Source of the DNA: CAYSPT01 sp964432985
Lineage (GTDB): Bacteria; Muiribacteriota; CAYSPT01
NCBI GenBank assembly: GCA_964432985.1
Contig: CAYSPT010000014.1
Location: forward strand, 32,323-96,322
DNA: 64,000 nt
Direction: 5' to 3'
The position numbers and the translations under genes were made by a program. Each line of letters starts with the position of its first letter. Positions within the stretch are counted from its first letter, which is position 1. Positions 16,819 through 25,359 of the stretch are shown here, piece after piece. The notes beneath the pieces were generated by a model. It searched no databases. It was not told the DNA's origin and saw nothing but the letters and a program-made list of their open reading frames with translations.

Positions 16819-19092
16819 CTACAGAGTGACTCCACAATTTTTACATATTGTCTCGATATTTGAGTTCATATGAGCACACTTTTTACATACCTTGATCGAT
16901 GTAGTGGTCAAACCCGGTGCCGCGCCGGTGGTAATAACCAGTTTTTCCCGCAACCTGTCAAGCTTTCTCTGGATAAATCGTTCCCCAGGATATTTCTCCA
17001 CAAACTCTTCATAAGCCCTGACCGCTTCCTCTACCAGTGACCGTCTTAGAAAAGCTTCTGTCAATACCTCATGTCCAACCTGATCATTGAGGTTTTCTTC
17101 AATGAGAAAACGAGCTTCCTCGACAGCTTCCTCATACATTTCCTTGGCCAGGCAGGAACGGGCAAGAACCCGATGATAGGAAATTTCCTCAGGATAGACA
17201 CTGCAGAGTTTTTCATATAACGCAAGCGCTTCGCTATCAAGACGGTCATCTTCAATATACGCCTGCCCTATCTGCACAAGAAGGTCGGTACGGTCAGGCT
17301 CCTTTTGCAGCATCCGCTTATAGATATCTACTGCTTTTTTGTCGGTGGACGACCGGTTAAGATAGCAGTTGCATAACGCATCCAGTAATTGTTGATTACC
17401 GGGTTCAATATCGTAAAGCTGCTGGTACTCAGCAAAAGCCACTTCATCATTACGACCTAGAGCCAGATAGGCTTTAGCCATAAAAGTGTGTGCCTGGGAA
17501 GATTTGGCATCCAGTTTCGATGCCTCTGTAGCCATCTTGATTGCTTCTTGAGCCTTGTCCAGAGCCAGGTAGGCCTGTGCAAGCCCTAACAAAATCTTTA
17601 ATCGTTCGGGCTTGATCAATTCACGGTCGCACAGCTTTGCTCCGATTGCAGCAACTTTCTTCCAGTTGTTTGACCTTTTTGCACTGTGGAACGATTGTAT
17701 AGCCTTACGGGTAAGCACCTCGGGTAATCGCTTCAATATCTGCGAAAAAATATAAAACACGGCGATGATGACGGCTGCAGCAAAGCCAAACAGAATGTAA
17801 GGACGTTGTGTTTCGCGTGTAATATTTCTCCGAACTTCCTCGAACTTGATCGACGCATCTTTATAGCTTGGGTCATCAGACACGATTCTGCCAAAGAGAG
17901 TTTCAGCGGTCAGCCATTCCTGCTTTTCAAAACAATCCTCCGCTCGTCGATAGAGATCTTCGAGATCAGCTTCCGCTGCAAAAAGGTCATAACTCTTTAA
18001 ATGGGTAAGTGCGTCTTCAAATTGATCATCACTGAGAGGCTCCTGCTCTTTTTTACTCAACTTGCTCTTCATTTGCCCCTCAAGCTTGGTTATAGCCCCA
18101 CTTATATTTTCATCTGAGATGTTAAGCGCTTTTATCTCCTTCAGGACGTTCAAAGCTTCTGCCCAGTCTTTCTGATCTACCAATTTCTTGTACCGGGTAA
18201 ACAAAGACTGCGCTTTCATTTTAACGTTGGCTTCCTGAATCTTTTTTTCCACCGCCCGGCGGGCATTTGAATCGAGTTTGGCAACATCGGAATACTTTTC
18301 GGATGCCTCGCGAAAATGACCGGAAGCAAACAAACGCTCGGCTTCTTTGAGACCGGTGGCTACCGGATTTTCCGGTCCCAAGACCATTTCCTCGATCCGT
18401 GTAATTTCGGCAGTCGGACTGGTAAAGATTTTTTGCGCTTCCTGGATATCGAGATAGGCTCGATAGTAATCACCAAGTTTAAACCGAGCCAGAGCGGAAT
18501 AAGCATAACAGGGTCCGAGTGCAGGATCCGTAGCGGAAATCTTCATATTTTTCCGGAGATCGAAAACCGGATCCAATTCCTTAAGGGCTTGCCGGTATTC
18601 CCTGAGATCCAATCGTACTTTACTACTGTAGATATACACTTTCAGACTGGTGGCCTCAGAACGTTTCAGCCCATCAAGAATTTCCATGGCTTCTTGATAC
18701 TTGCCTGCCCCGATAAAATTCTCGACCTTATCAAATTCAAATTCATTCAGTTTTTTCAAGTAGCGCTCATTGCCCGGCTGCAGTTCTTTGGCTTGTCTGA
18801 ATTCGCCCAAAGCCTTCTCTTTATTACCCTGACGCTCATAGATCAGCCCCAGAAAATAATGGGGACGGTCGTACAGATAGTCGGATTCAATAGATTCTTC
18901 GAATTTTTTAACAGATTCGGTAAGGTTGCCCTTTCTGAAGAGAGATTCACCCTCCTTGCATAAGTCCCGGGCCTGAGCACGTGCTGTTACTGGATACCCT
19001 CGCGAAGGAATGAACATTGAAAGGAAAACACAAGCAGTCACATAAATAACAATGGGAGAGATAAAACGTTCAATTTTCCTAAACCTTACCAC
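16819..19092 (-). CDS. TPR-membrane helix-TPR protein with C-terminal zinc ribbon
   Basis: 757 residues from a GTG at 19092 (AAAAGGA seven bases upstream). It has an N-terminal export signal (FISPIVIYVTACVFLSMFI), TPRs from about residue 40 to 400, a membrane helix (ILFGFAAAVIIAVFYIFSQIL), then a second TPR array closely resembling that of its paralogues (YQQLYDIEPGNQQLLDALC). The last 25 residues hold two CxxC knuckles, CKKC and CKNC, a double-knuckle zinc ribbon on the predicted cytoplasmic side. Such ribbons often bind protein or nucleic acid. It is the first of the large TPR genes after the STAS gene, 45 bases downstream of it. Confidence 0.87.
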   Translation of the reverse strand: MVRFRKIERFISPIVIYVTACVFLSMFIPSRGYPVTARAQARDLCKEGESLFRKGNLTESVKKFEESIESDYLYDRPHYFLGLIYERQGNKEKALGEFRQAKELQPGNERYLKKLNEFEFDKVENFIGAGKYQEAMEILDGLKRSEATSLKVYIYSSKVRLDLREYRQALKELDPVFDLRKNMKISATDPALGPCYAYSALARFKLGDYYRAYLDIQEAQKIFTSPTAEITRIEEMVLGPENPVATGLKEAERLFASGHFREASEKYSDVAKLDSNARRAVEKKIQEANVKMKAQSLFTRYKKLVDQKDWAEALNVLKEIKALNISDENISGAITKLEGQMKSKLSKKEQEPLSDDQFEDALTHLKSYDLFAAEADLEDLYRRAEDCFEKQEWLTAETLFGRIVSDDPSYKDASIKFEEVRRNITRETQRPYILFGFAAAVIIAVFYIFSQILKRLPEVLTRKAIQSFHSAKRSNNWKKVAAIGAKLCDRELIKPERLKILLGLAQAYLALDKAQEAIKMATEASKLDAKSSQAHTFMAKAYLALGRNDEVAFAEYQQLYDIEPGNQQLLDALCNCYLNRSSTDKKAVDIYKRMLQKEPDRTDLLVQIGQAYIEDDRLDSEALALYEKLCSVYPEEISYHRVLARSCLAKEMYEEAVEEARFLIEENLNDQVGHEVLTEAFLRRSLVEEAVRAYEEFVEKYPGERFIQRKLDRLREKLVITTGAAPGLTTTSIKVCKKCAHMNSNIETICKNCGVTL

Positions 19093-19137
19093 AGTAATGT
19101 CCTTTTACGTTTCTGGAAGCTAATCATCTGGAAGGAT

Positions 19138-19509
19138 TCAATTTGATTCCGTTGCACAAGACTCAAGTTCCTCGATCGCGGTTTCAACCGAATCATGAAT
19201 TGCCAGAGTCCTTACCAGATTCACTACATCAAAAAGGCACCGCAAATCGCTATTTGGAGCTGCTAGCCTCGCATCTCCGCCGGTTGCCCTAATTTCTTTC
19301 ACCACGTTCAGCATACATCCCAAACATACGCTGCTCATATACTCGGTTTCCGTAAGGTCGAACACAACATACCTGCCCGCGGACTGCCTCGGGGTTTGAT
19401 GTAAACGCTGGTTGAAAAATTCTCTCAGTGCTCCGATGTCTTGAAACTCCAGTCTTCCACTCATTTTTATAAGAAAAACTGCCCCTTGTTGTTCGCCGGC
19501 TATTTCCAT
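19138..19509 (-). CDS. STAS-domain protein (anti-anti-sigma factor type)
   Basis: 123 residues, a single STAS domain. The conserved strand-helix junction reads VFDLTETEYMSSVCLGCML, keeping the Ser that is phosphorylated in SpoIIAA/RsbV proteins, although the usual Gly/Leu after it is altered (SSVCLG). The ATG at 19509 has AGGAG seven bases upstream; an earlier GTG or ATG frame to 19536 lacks a signal. It heads the minus-strand directon that includes the TPR proteins. A SpoIIE-type phosphatase is encoded nearby on the other strand (20568-22802), the expected enzyme for dephosphorylating such a protein. No anti-sigma kinase is visible in the window. Confidence 0.88.
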   Translation of the reverse strand: MEIAGEQQGAVFLIKMSGRLEFQDIGALREFFNQRLHQTPRQSAGRYVVFDLTETEYMSSVCLGCMLNVVKEIRATGGDARLAAPNSDLRCLFDVVNLVRTLAIHDSVETAIEELESCATESN

Positions 19510-19547
19510 TTTCCATCTCCTATATGCGCGAATCATAAATCGTTACA

Positions 19548-19576
19548 ATACTAGCATAAATGCTTTAAAGCTTCAA
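19548..19576 (-). promoter_or_regulatory. Candidate promoter for the STAS-TPR directon
   Basis: On the minus strand TTGAAG (19576-19571) and TAGTAT (19553-19548) are separated by exactly 17 bases, each matching four of six consensus positions. The spacer carries the palindromes GCTTTAAAGC (19562-19571) and AGCATAAATGCT (19553-19564), possible operators. A start near 19541 would give a leader of about 30 bases. Confidence 0.45.
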
Positions 19577-19678
19577 GAAAATCACATTATAAATAGTTCA
19601 ATTATTTAAATTTCCCTTCCAGCGACGATGATAAACTCGACCTTAAACTAAACCTGCCCGCACTCCTCTGAGCGCACC

Positions 19679-19714
19679 GTAAGCCGCTGCCAAACAGAAT
19701 CGGCAGCGGCTTAC
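19679..19714. terminator. Strong 13-bp hairpin after the barrel gene
   Basis: GTAAGCCGCTGCC, a ten-base loop, then GGCAGCGGCTTAC: a perfect GC-rich stem lying 38 bases past the stop of the 19753-20310 gene and upstream of the STAS promoter. No U tract follows on either strand, so it may be a Rho-assisted terminator or 3'-end protector. Confidence 0.55.
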
Positions 19715-19752
19715 AGTGAACAGAAAAATGAAATTATACCTGGTTACTCGGG

Positions 19753-20310
19753 TTAGAATTTAATCCTCACCATTCCAGTGAAACCACCCATATCAAACGT
19801 ACCAATTTGTCCTCCCAGTGTTTCATCACCGATTACGCAATAGCGTACCTCAAAACTGAACATATCCGTAATCTCGTAACCGAGAATCACATTACCCCCG
19901 AATTTATCCGGTTTCGAGTCCTGATTCACACCGACCAGGCCGGTGGGCAAATCCACTGTGCTCATAGTGAGCCCAGCACCGTAATAGAAAAGATTCTCCT
20001 CTTCGCCCTTCGGCTCGGATTTCAATACATAATCGAGATGAACAAGCATATAATCAGCATCAAAAGTCGTGTTTTCGATGTCACATGTGGTGAAATCCAC
20101 TTCCAGTTCGATATTGGCGCTGTCATCGACTTCATACGCCAGGCGCAGACCATAGGCCAGAGCATTGTCCAGATCATTTTCCTCAGGCATGAAATAGCCA
20201 ATTGCAAGTCCGACAGAAAGCGGATTTTCCTCATCAAGCGCCCGGGCGCCACCGACAAATACCAGGCCGAAACAAATAAGCAAACCGATGATCAGAATAC
20301 ATTTTTTCAT
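19753..20310 (-). CDS. Small outer-membrane beta-barrel protein
   Basis: 185 residues from the ATG at 20310. The signal peptide is MKKCILIIGLLICFGLVF ending near GGARA, followed by alternating amphipathic strands (VGLAIGYFMPE, YGLRLAYEV, ANIELEVDF, LFYYGAGLTMS, GGNVILGYEITDMFSFEVRY) and a C-terminal aromatic MVRIKF typical of barrels recognised by BAM. Size fits an eight-stranded OmpA/OmpW-type barrel. A longer frame to 20370 has no added motif. It is expressed alone, followed by a strong hairpin. Function is probably structural or adhesive but cannot be read from sequence. Confidence 0.8.
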   Translation of the reverse strand: MKKCILIIGLLICFGLVFVGGARALDEENPLSVGLAIGYFMPEENDLDNALAYGLRLAYEVDDSANIELEVDFTTCDIENTTFDADYMLVHLDYVLKSEPKGEEENLFYYGAGLTMSTVDLPTGLVGVNQDSKPDKFGGNVILGYEITDMFSFEVRYCVIGDETLGGQIGTFDMGGFTGMVRIKF

Positions 20311-20443
20311 ACTCAATAAACACCCCATTCTTTGTCTACTGCTTTTTGGCATTAAGGTTTTCTGTAACAACTTGTTTATTACCGGTGCTCTATCACCCCA
20401 CCTTCATCTCTTCATTTTTCGTGCGGGTCCTTTTTCGAGGAAA

Positions 20444-20473
20444 AGTTTACTTGGAATAATTACCTATTGTCAA
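20444..20473 (-). promoter_or_regulatory. Candidate promoter for the barrel gene
   Basis: A perfect TTGACA (20473-20468, minus strand), an 18-base spacer, then TAAACT (20449-20444). The predicted transcript has a leader of roughly 125 bases before the ATG at 20310. Confidence 0.4.
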
Positions 20474-20528
20474 ATTATATGTATCTATTAACTCTTTAAC
20501 ATGATAGCCATGGCACCAGATTCAATGA

Positions 20529-20534
20529 TATAAT
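20529..20534 (+). promoter_or_regulatory. Candidate -10 box of the GAF/SpoIIE phosphatase gene
   Basis: A perfect TATAAT lies about 34 bases before the proposed TTG start at 20568. No convincing -35 box sits at the right distance, so this is a partial assignment. Confidence 0.35.
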
Positions 20535-20567
20535 AATTAAACAATACTAAATAGAGGATTGTACACA

Positions 20568-22802
20568 TTGAAAAACGTGCCTTCTGCGGTTAAGGAAGTC
20601 CCAAAACAACGAATTGGTGTGTGTTCTTTCGATGATTCTTTCGTCAAGGAAGTAATCCGTCATTTATCCAAATTATCGTGCTTAATTGACCATGTTGTTC
20701 CCGACCAGACAGGCAAATTCATACTCACTCCAGGTTGTTCAACAATTTTTTTAGACTCTCGTTTGCCGACACTTGTTACTATTACCAGTCAATTGGACGT
20801 CCACTACCCCCTGGTGGCAGTTACAATCATTGATGCTCTTAAAAATGGCGAAGGCGTTGAATGCACCGACGGTCATCTACGAGCCTCACTTTCGCTGTTA
20901 GCGCAACAAGATGGTTTGAATAATCTGCTTAATTTGACAATACAGAACCGTCTCATGAGAGCTCTCGCTTTTTGCAATGAATTTCCCCCTGACCCGGGAG
21001 AGCAGGAAACCGTCCGCTCGTTGTGTTTTTTTGCGGAAGCCATTACTGTTCTCTTTGAACACAACGCTGGCCATTGGCCATATCTCCTGAAAACCTTTTT
21101 GACCAACATCCTGGAACTAATGCAGCACGTTCTACAGTGTGAGACCGTATCAATAATCGTGAAGCCTCCCACCGGAAGTGATTTTGTTATCAGCAACAAG
21201 ATGTCCGGCGAAGAGCCCTTTACCATCTCGTTGTTTGAAAGCGATCCGACAGACGAACCTCCTTCTTCCTCCGGATCTCTTCTTTTCATTCCCTTACAAT
21301 ACGAAGATGAAGTATCAGGTATCATCAGGGCTGTCGGACCAATTGGACGAACTTCCTTTTCCCGATCCGATCTTTCCACGGCTGAAGCGAAACTCACTGA
21401 GCTATTCTCGCCCTGGGCAAACTCCCGTCTCTCTTTGCCCATTCTGATGAACAAAGGTATGGAAGCACTTCGGCTCCAAGCTGAAAACAATACCCTGCAA
21501 CGGATGGTTGTCGAAAACAAATCAATGCTTCAGAATTTGGAAATGGTTCTCAATCGACGGGAACAGGAACTATCAGCCATATACAGAACAGAGGGGATTG
21601 TTAAATCAACTCTGTCAATCGAAAAACTACTGACCATGATCAACAAGCTCATTATGCATGTTGTTCGCTGTGATAAAGCCAGCGTGCTGCTTCTCGACGA
21701 CACGAACGGTGATCTGCTTGTTACCGGTAGCCAGAACATTGCGGACCGTTCCGATTACCTGACCAAACGCCTAAAAACACGTGGTCCAGTCACCTGCAGG
21801 GTGCTGACAGAGAAAAAAACGCTGTTTGTCAACAACAAGCACATGCGAGAAGGCCTGTTTACACCATCTGAGCGCTATCGCACCAACTCTTTTGTATCCA
21901 TACCTGTTTATCACGACGATACTGTCAAGGCTATTCTCAATGTTACAGACAAATGGAACGGAAAAGACTTTGATCTGGACGAGATTCGTCTTCTGGAATT
22001 TATGGGTGCTCAGATTTCCAAATCCATCGCCCGTTTTCGTATGACACAAGAACTTGTCCACAACGAACAGGTTAAACGGGAACTTACATTAGCTGCCAAT
22101 CTTCAGCAAAACATTATTCCGAAACAGTTTCCACAAGATACACGGATAGACACCGCCGCCTATTACATGCCTGCTCGGGAAATGGGTGGAGATCTTTACG
22201 ATGTCTTTCTGGCTGGTCCCGACAAACTCATTCTGGTAATGGCTGACGTGACCGGGAAAGGGATTCCAGCAGCTTTTTACATGGGAATGGTTAAGAGTTT
22301 TATCCGTGCACTCGCCCTGAAATATGTTTCTCCCCTTATCATGCTGAGAATTCTTAACAGGTTCATCATCGATCAGAATCCCACCGCAGCTATGTATGTC
22401 ACCATGTTTCTGGGGGTTTTACAGCTCAATACAGGCACCCTGCTTTATGCATCGAGTGGTCATGAACCTCCCTTGCTCTTCAGGTCTCACACCAACCAGG
22501 TTAAGGAGCTGCCTGCCAGTGGCTTGATCCTCGGCTATCTCGATGATCTCCTCTGTCAGGGACACAGAATAAAACTCATGCAGGGTGATACACTGCTTCT
22601 TTTTACAGATGGTCTGATAGATACGCGAAACACCGACAACAAGCCTTTTGAGCGAAATCGTCTAATGAAGCTGTTCGCGGACGCCGGCAAGCACAATCCA
22701 ACCAGCTTGATTTCCTCTTTGATACACGAAGTGGACAGTTTTCGGGGCGAAAATGATCCTTTCGATGATCTGGCAGTGATGGCTCTACGCTACAGACCAT
22801 GA
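20568..22802 (+). CDS. GAF-domain SpoIIE-type (PP2C) serine phosphatase
   Basis: 744 residues from a TTG at 20568 (GAGG ten bases upstream; another TTG at 20559 is too close to it). An N-terminal alpha/beta segment resembling a receiver fold (residues 1-110) precedes a first GAF-like domain (about 150-270), a coiled coil (about 300-335), a second GAF domain (about 340-480) and a C-terminal PPM/SpoIIE phosphatase. Phosphatase motifs include GGDLYDVF, MADVTGKGIPAA, FTDGLIDTR and DPFDDLAVM, keeping the metal-binding aspartates. RsbU-like enzymes dephosphorylate STAS proteins; the STAS gene at 19138-19509 is the obvious local substrate. No membrane segment, so signals sensed by the GAF domains should be cytoplasmic. 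Confidence 0.93.
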   Translation: MKNVPSAVKEVPKQRIGVCSFDDSFVKEVIRHLSKLSCLIDHVVPDQTGKFILTPGCSTIFLDSRLPTLVTITSQLDVHYPLVAVTIIDALKNGEGVECTDGHLRASLSLLAQQDGLNNLLNLTIQNRLMRALAFCNEFPPDPGEQETVRSLCFFAEAITVLFEHNAGHWPYLLKTFLTNILELMQHVLQCETVSIIVKPPTGSDFVISNKMSGEEPFTISLFESDPTDEPPSSSGSLLFIPLQYEDEVSGIIRAVGPIGRTSFSRSDLSTAEAKLTELFSPWANSRLSLPILMNKGMEALRLQAENNTLQRMVVENKSMLQNLEMVLNRREQELSAIYRTEGIVKSTLSIEKLLTMINKLIMHVVRCDKASVLLLDDTNGDLLVTGSQNIADRSDYLTKRLKTRGPVTCRVLTEKKTLFVNNKHMREGLFTPSERYRTNSFVSIPVYHDDTVKAILNVTDKWNGKDFDLDEIRLLEFMGAQISKSIARFRMTQELVHNEQVKRELTLAANLQQNIIPKQFPQDTRIDTAAYYMPAREMGGDLYDVFLAGPDKLILVMADVTGKGIPAAFYMGMVKSFIRALALKYVSPLIMLRILNRFIIDQNPTAAMYVTMFLGVLQLNTGTLLYASSGHEPPLLFRSHTNQVKELPASGLILGYLDDLLCQGHRIKLMQGDTLLLFTDGLIDTRNTDNKPFERNRLMKLFADAGKHNPTSLISSLIHEVDSFRGENDPFDDLAVMALRYRP

Positions 22803-22845
22803 CCTAGCCAGGAAAATTAGAATAAAAATCAGTCCGGAAAAATAA

Positions 22846-24312
22846 TCAACCCAACAATCCGGTCATTGAGTTGAACTCTTCTATTCGTTTATCAATTTCC
22901 GGGACCATGGCGTGAATTGTTCCCCAGTACTCTTCCCAATTGTACCACTGTTCATTTAGTTCATCCAGATCCCGGGCCTGCTGTTCAATCCAGGTGAAAT
23001 ACTTCAGGTTGTGAATTCTCTTCTTGTCGTAGAATGAAAGCTCAAGCATATTGTCTTTGCTCTGTCCGAGAATTGACTTATGGTAATCTCGAACGGCATC
23101 TTCCCGACGATACTCGCCGAACTGCTCACGCAGTTCCTTGATCCGGGAGCCGTACAGCTCCATGGAATCGGTCAGGATGGTGAGCACGACATCCTTTGAG
23201 GTGAGTTCGTAGTACCTGGCAAGTTTGATGGCACAGACAATATTCCCGATCCCTGAAATCCCAATGAGATCGAGTTTATCAACCATATCGGCCGGTACTC
23301 CCTGAGACAAGAGATACTCGCGCCCAGCCGGTTCATTACAAAGCCGGAGAATCCGCATGCAGTCTTCGTCGTCGGCAGCGATGATCATGTCCGTGTTGCG
23401 GACGTTGTGAATCCACGGTACGTGCTTATCGCCGATACCTTCGATCCGGTGCCCGCCAAATCCGTTGAGCAGCAAAGTCGGACACTGGAGCGCTTCACAA
23501 GCGGCGATCTTACTGTTCGGATACTGTTCCTTCATAAAATCACCGCAGCCGATAGTACCGGCTGATCCGGTGGAAGACGTGAGTCCAGCATACCTGTCTC
23601 CTGGTCCCATCACTTCGCCAAGCACCTCGCACATGGCGTGACCGGTGATATCATAGTGCCAGAGATGATTGCCGAACTCTTCGAACTGGTTGAAAATCAT
23701 GATGTCGTCCCGGGTGGCTCTGAGCTCCCAGCATTTATCATATATTTCCTTGACATTACTCTCGCACCCAGGAGTAGCGATAACCTCATCGGCCACCTTG
23801 GCCAACCAGTCGAACCGCTCCTGGCTCATCTCTTCCGGAAGAATGGCGATGGACTTGCAACCGAGCAAAGCCGAGTCATAAGCACCGCCGCGACAGTAGT
23901 TGCCGGTGGAGGGCCAGACTGCTTTGTGGCTGGTGATATCGAATTGACCGGTGACCAGTCGGGGAACCAGACAGCCGAAGGAAGCGCCCACCTTGTGGGC
24001 ACCGGTGGGAAACCACTTACCGACCAGGCAGACAATCCTGGCGTCCACGCCGGTCAGCGCAGAAGGCAGCTCCAGATAATTCACCCGGCCGTACCCCCCG
24101 CCGCTCTCCACCGGTTCATTCTTCCATGAAATCCTGAAAAGATTTTCCGGAACGATGTCCCAGAGCCCCGTGTTTTTGAGTTTGTTTTTTATTGCTTCAG
24201 GAGCCTTCTCAGGATACTTTTGCTCCTCGAAGGTTGGAATTACGATATTTCGTTCCCGGCAACGCTCAACACTCCGTTTCAGCTGCTCCTCATTGATCGT
24301 CAAGTCAATCAT
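22846..24312 (-). CDS. PLP-dependent cysteine-synthase/TrpB-fold enzyme
   Basis: 488 residues from the ATG at 24312; the next upstream ATG (24336) abuts the assembly gap. The fold-type II PLP signature is seen as TGAHKVGASFG, with the Lys that should bind PLP, plus a Ser/Gly-rich phosphate loop (LTSSTGSAGTIGCG). It is longer than cysteine synthase (about 310) and has additional N-terminal and C-terminal segments, the latter ending in an aromatic, acidic helix (DELNEQWYNWEEYWG). It may be a lyase or beta-replacing enzyme; the substrate cannot be read. Convergent with the phosphatase gene and divergent from the binding-protein gene, with the shared promoter region inside the gap. Confidence 0.85.
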   Translation of the reverse strand: MIDLTINEEQLKRSVERCRERNIVIPTFEEQKYPEKAPEAIKNKLKNTGLWDIVPENLFRISWKNEPVESGGGYGRVNYLELPSALTGVDARIVCLVGKWFPTGAHKVGASFGCLVPRLVTGQFDITSHKAVWPSTGNYCRGGAYDSALLGCKSIAILPEEMSQERFDWLAKVADEVIATPGCESNVKEIYDKCWELRATRDDIMIFNQFEEFGNHLWHYDITGHAMCEVLGEVMGPGDRYAGLTSSTGSAGTIGCGDFMKEQYPNSKIAACEALQCPTLLLNGFGGHRIEGIGDKHVPWIHNVRNTDMIIAADDEDCMRILRLCNEPAGREYLLSQGVPADMVDKLDLIGISGIGNIVCAIKLARYYELTSKDVVLTILTDSMELYGSRIKELREQFGEYRREDAVRDYHKSILGQSKDNMLELSFYDKKRIHNLKYFTWIEQQARDLDELNEQWYNWEEYWGTIHAMVPEIDKRIEEFNSMTGLLG

Positions 24313-24336
24313 GCTATCCCGTCCCTTCCGTACCAT

Positions 24337-24436
24337 NNNNNNNNNNNNNNNNNNNNNNNNNNNNNNNNNNNNNNNNNNNNNNNNNNNNNNNNNNNNNNNN
24401 NNNNNNNNNNNNNNNNNNNNNNNNNNNNNNNNNNNN
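24337..24436. other. Assembly gap (100 N)
   Basis: Exactly 100 N between divergent genes. No shared bases at the edges, so real sequence is missing, including the start of the binding-protein gene and any divergent promoters. Confidence 0.95.
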
Positions 24437-25300
24437 GCCTCATCCCTGGTGCAACCGGTTGACGAGTTTTCCAGGACATTCGAGGGCAAACACCCGGAAA
24501 TAGAAATAATTCGTGAAGCGGGAGGCAGCCAGCTTCACTGCCGCAAAATCTCCGATCTTAATAAACCATGTGACGTACTCATCCTGGCCGAACCACGTTT
24601 TTTTTCAGCAATCCTTGATAAAGCCGATATTGATTGGCATATCGACTTTGGAACTAATGAAATTGTAGTCATCTATACTGACAGAAGCAGACACAATGGC
24701 GAAATTACCCCGGGAAATTGGCCTGAGATTCTTCTGAGACCCGACGTTGTCATAGGCAGGGTTGACGAAAACATCGGCCCGGTGGGTTTCAGGACTCTAC
24801 ATGTATGGAAACTGGCTTCCCGTTACTACAACCGACCGGACCTGTTTAATAGGCTGATGGAGAAAACTCCTCCTGAAAACATGAGACCCGACGCCACCGC
24901 TGTTCTTCCGCCTCTCGAAAACGGTACATTCGACTATGCTTTCGATTACCGGTCAGTGGCCAAGCAGCACCGGCTTCAGTATGTTAAACTCCCCGAGGAA
25001 ATAAACCTGGGGGCCCGGGAAAAAGCAGATTTGTATTCTTCGGTTTCCGTCAACATCAGAGCAAACGATGGATCTCCCCTTCCACTTACTGGAGTTCCAA
25101 TACAGTTCGGGCTGAGTATACCTCGCAACGCTCCTCATCCGAAAGAGGCTGCCCTGTATGTTGCCAAACTTCTTTCCCCGGAAGGCAAAAAGGTTCTTCA
25201 GGAAAATTATCAACCGGTACTCGGCTCCGTGGAGATGACTGGCGTTGAGAACATACCTTTGACAATCAGATCGGCTGTATCACCCGATAAAGTACCATGA
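24437..25300 (+). CDS. Tungstate/molybdate-type ABC substrate-binding protein, start in gap
   Basis: The frame enters from the gap, so the signal peptide and the first conserved block are missing; 287 residues remain. Features of the WtpA/ModA family are present: FEGKHPEIEIIREAGGSQ, the hinge region CDVLILAEPRFF, FGTNEIVVIYTDRS, VGRVDENIGPVGFRTL and the late motif VPIQFGLSIPRNAPHPKEAALYV. The protein would deliver oxyanions to an ABC importer from the periplasm. No permease or ATPase gene follows: the next gene is an unrelated peptidase. The partner genes must be elsewhere, or this copy works alone. Oxyanion choice (tungstate, molybdate, sulfate) is not certain. Confidence 0.85.
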   Translation, partial: ASSLVQPVDEFSRTFEGKHPEIEIIREAGGSQLHCRKISDLNKPCDVLILAEPRFFSAILDKADIDWHIDFGTNEIVVIYTDRSRHNGEITPGNWPEILLRPDVVIGRVDENIGPVGFRTLHVWKLASRYYNRPDLFNRLMEKTPPENMRPDATAVLPPLENGTFDYAFDYRSVAKQHRLQYVKLPEEINLGAREKADLYSSVSVNIRANDGSPLPLTGVPIQFGLSIPRNAPHPKEAALYVAKLLSPEGKKVLQENYQPVLGSVEMTGVENIPLTIRSAVSPDKVP

Positions 25301-25326
25301 TTCATAATTCACCATTTGATTTGGGA

Positions 25327-25359
25327 ATTAACCATGATTATTCAATAATCATGGTTAAT
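25327..25359. repeat. Perfect 33-bp palindrome upstream of the M42 peptidase gene
   Basis: Sixteen-base arms (ATTAACCATGATTATT and its complement) around a single C at 25343. The core CATGATT recurs at 25296-25302 and 25367-25373. It ends 28 bases before the peptidase ATG and overlaps no gene. It could be an operator for a dimeric regulator, or a hairpin in the leader; there is no T tract after it to suggest a terminator. Confidence 0.7.

Noticed and set aside
18316..18963. 215-residue plus-strand frame
   Set aside because: Antisense to a TPR gene, with no ribosome site or domain; Phe-rich composition is typical of the complement of Lys/Glu-rich helices.
20511..20525. TGGCAC as a sigma-54 -24 element before the phosphatase gene
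   Set aside because: The -12 position reads TCAA instead of TTGC, so the essential GC is absent.
24155..24336. Plus-strand frame running through the second gap into the binding-protein gene
   Set aside because: It is antisense to the start of the PLP enzyme gene and only appears continuous because Ns are read as open. The binding protein's true start is in the gap.
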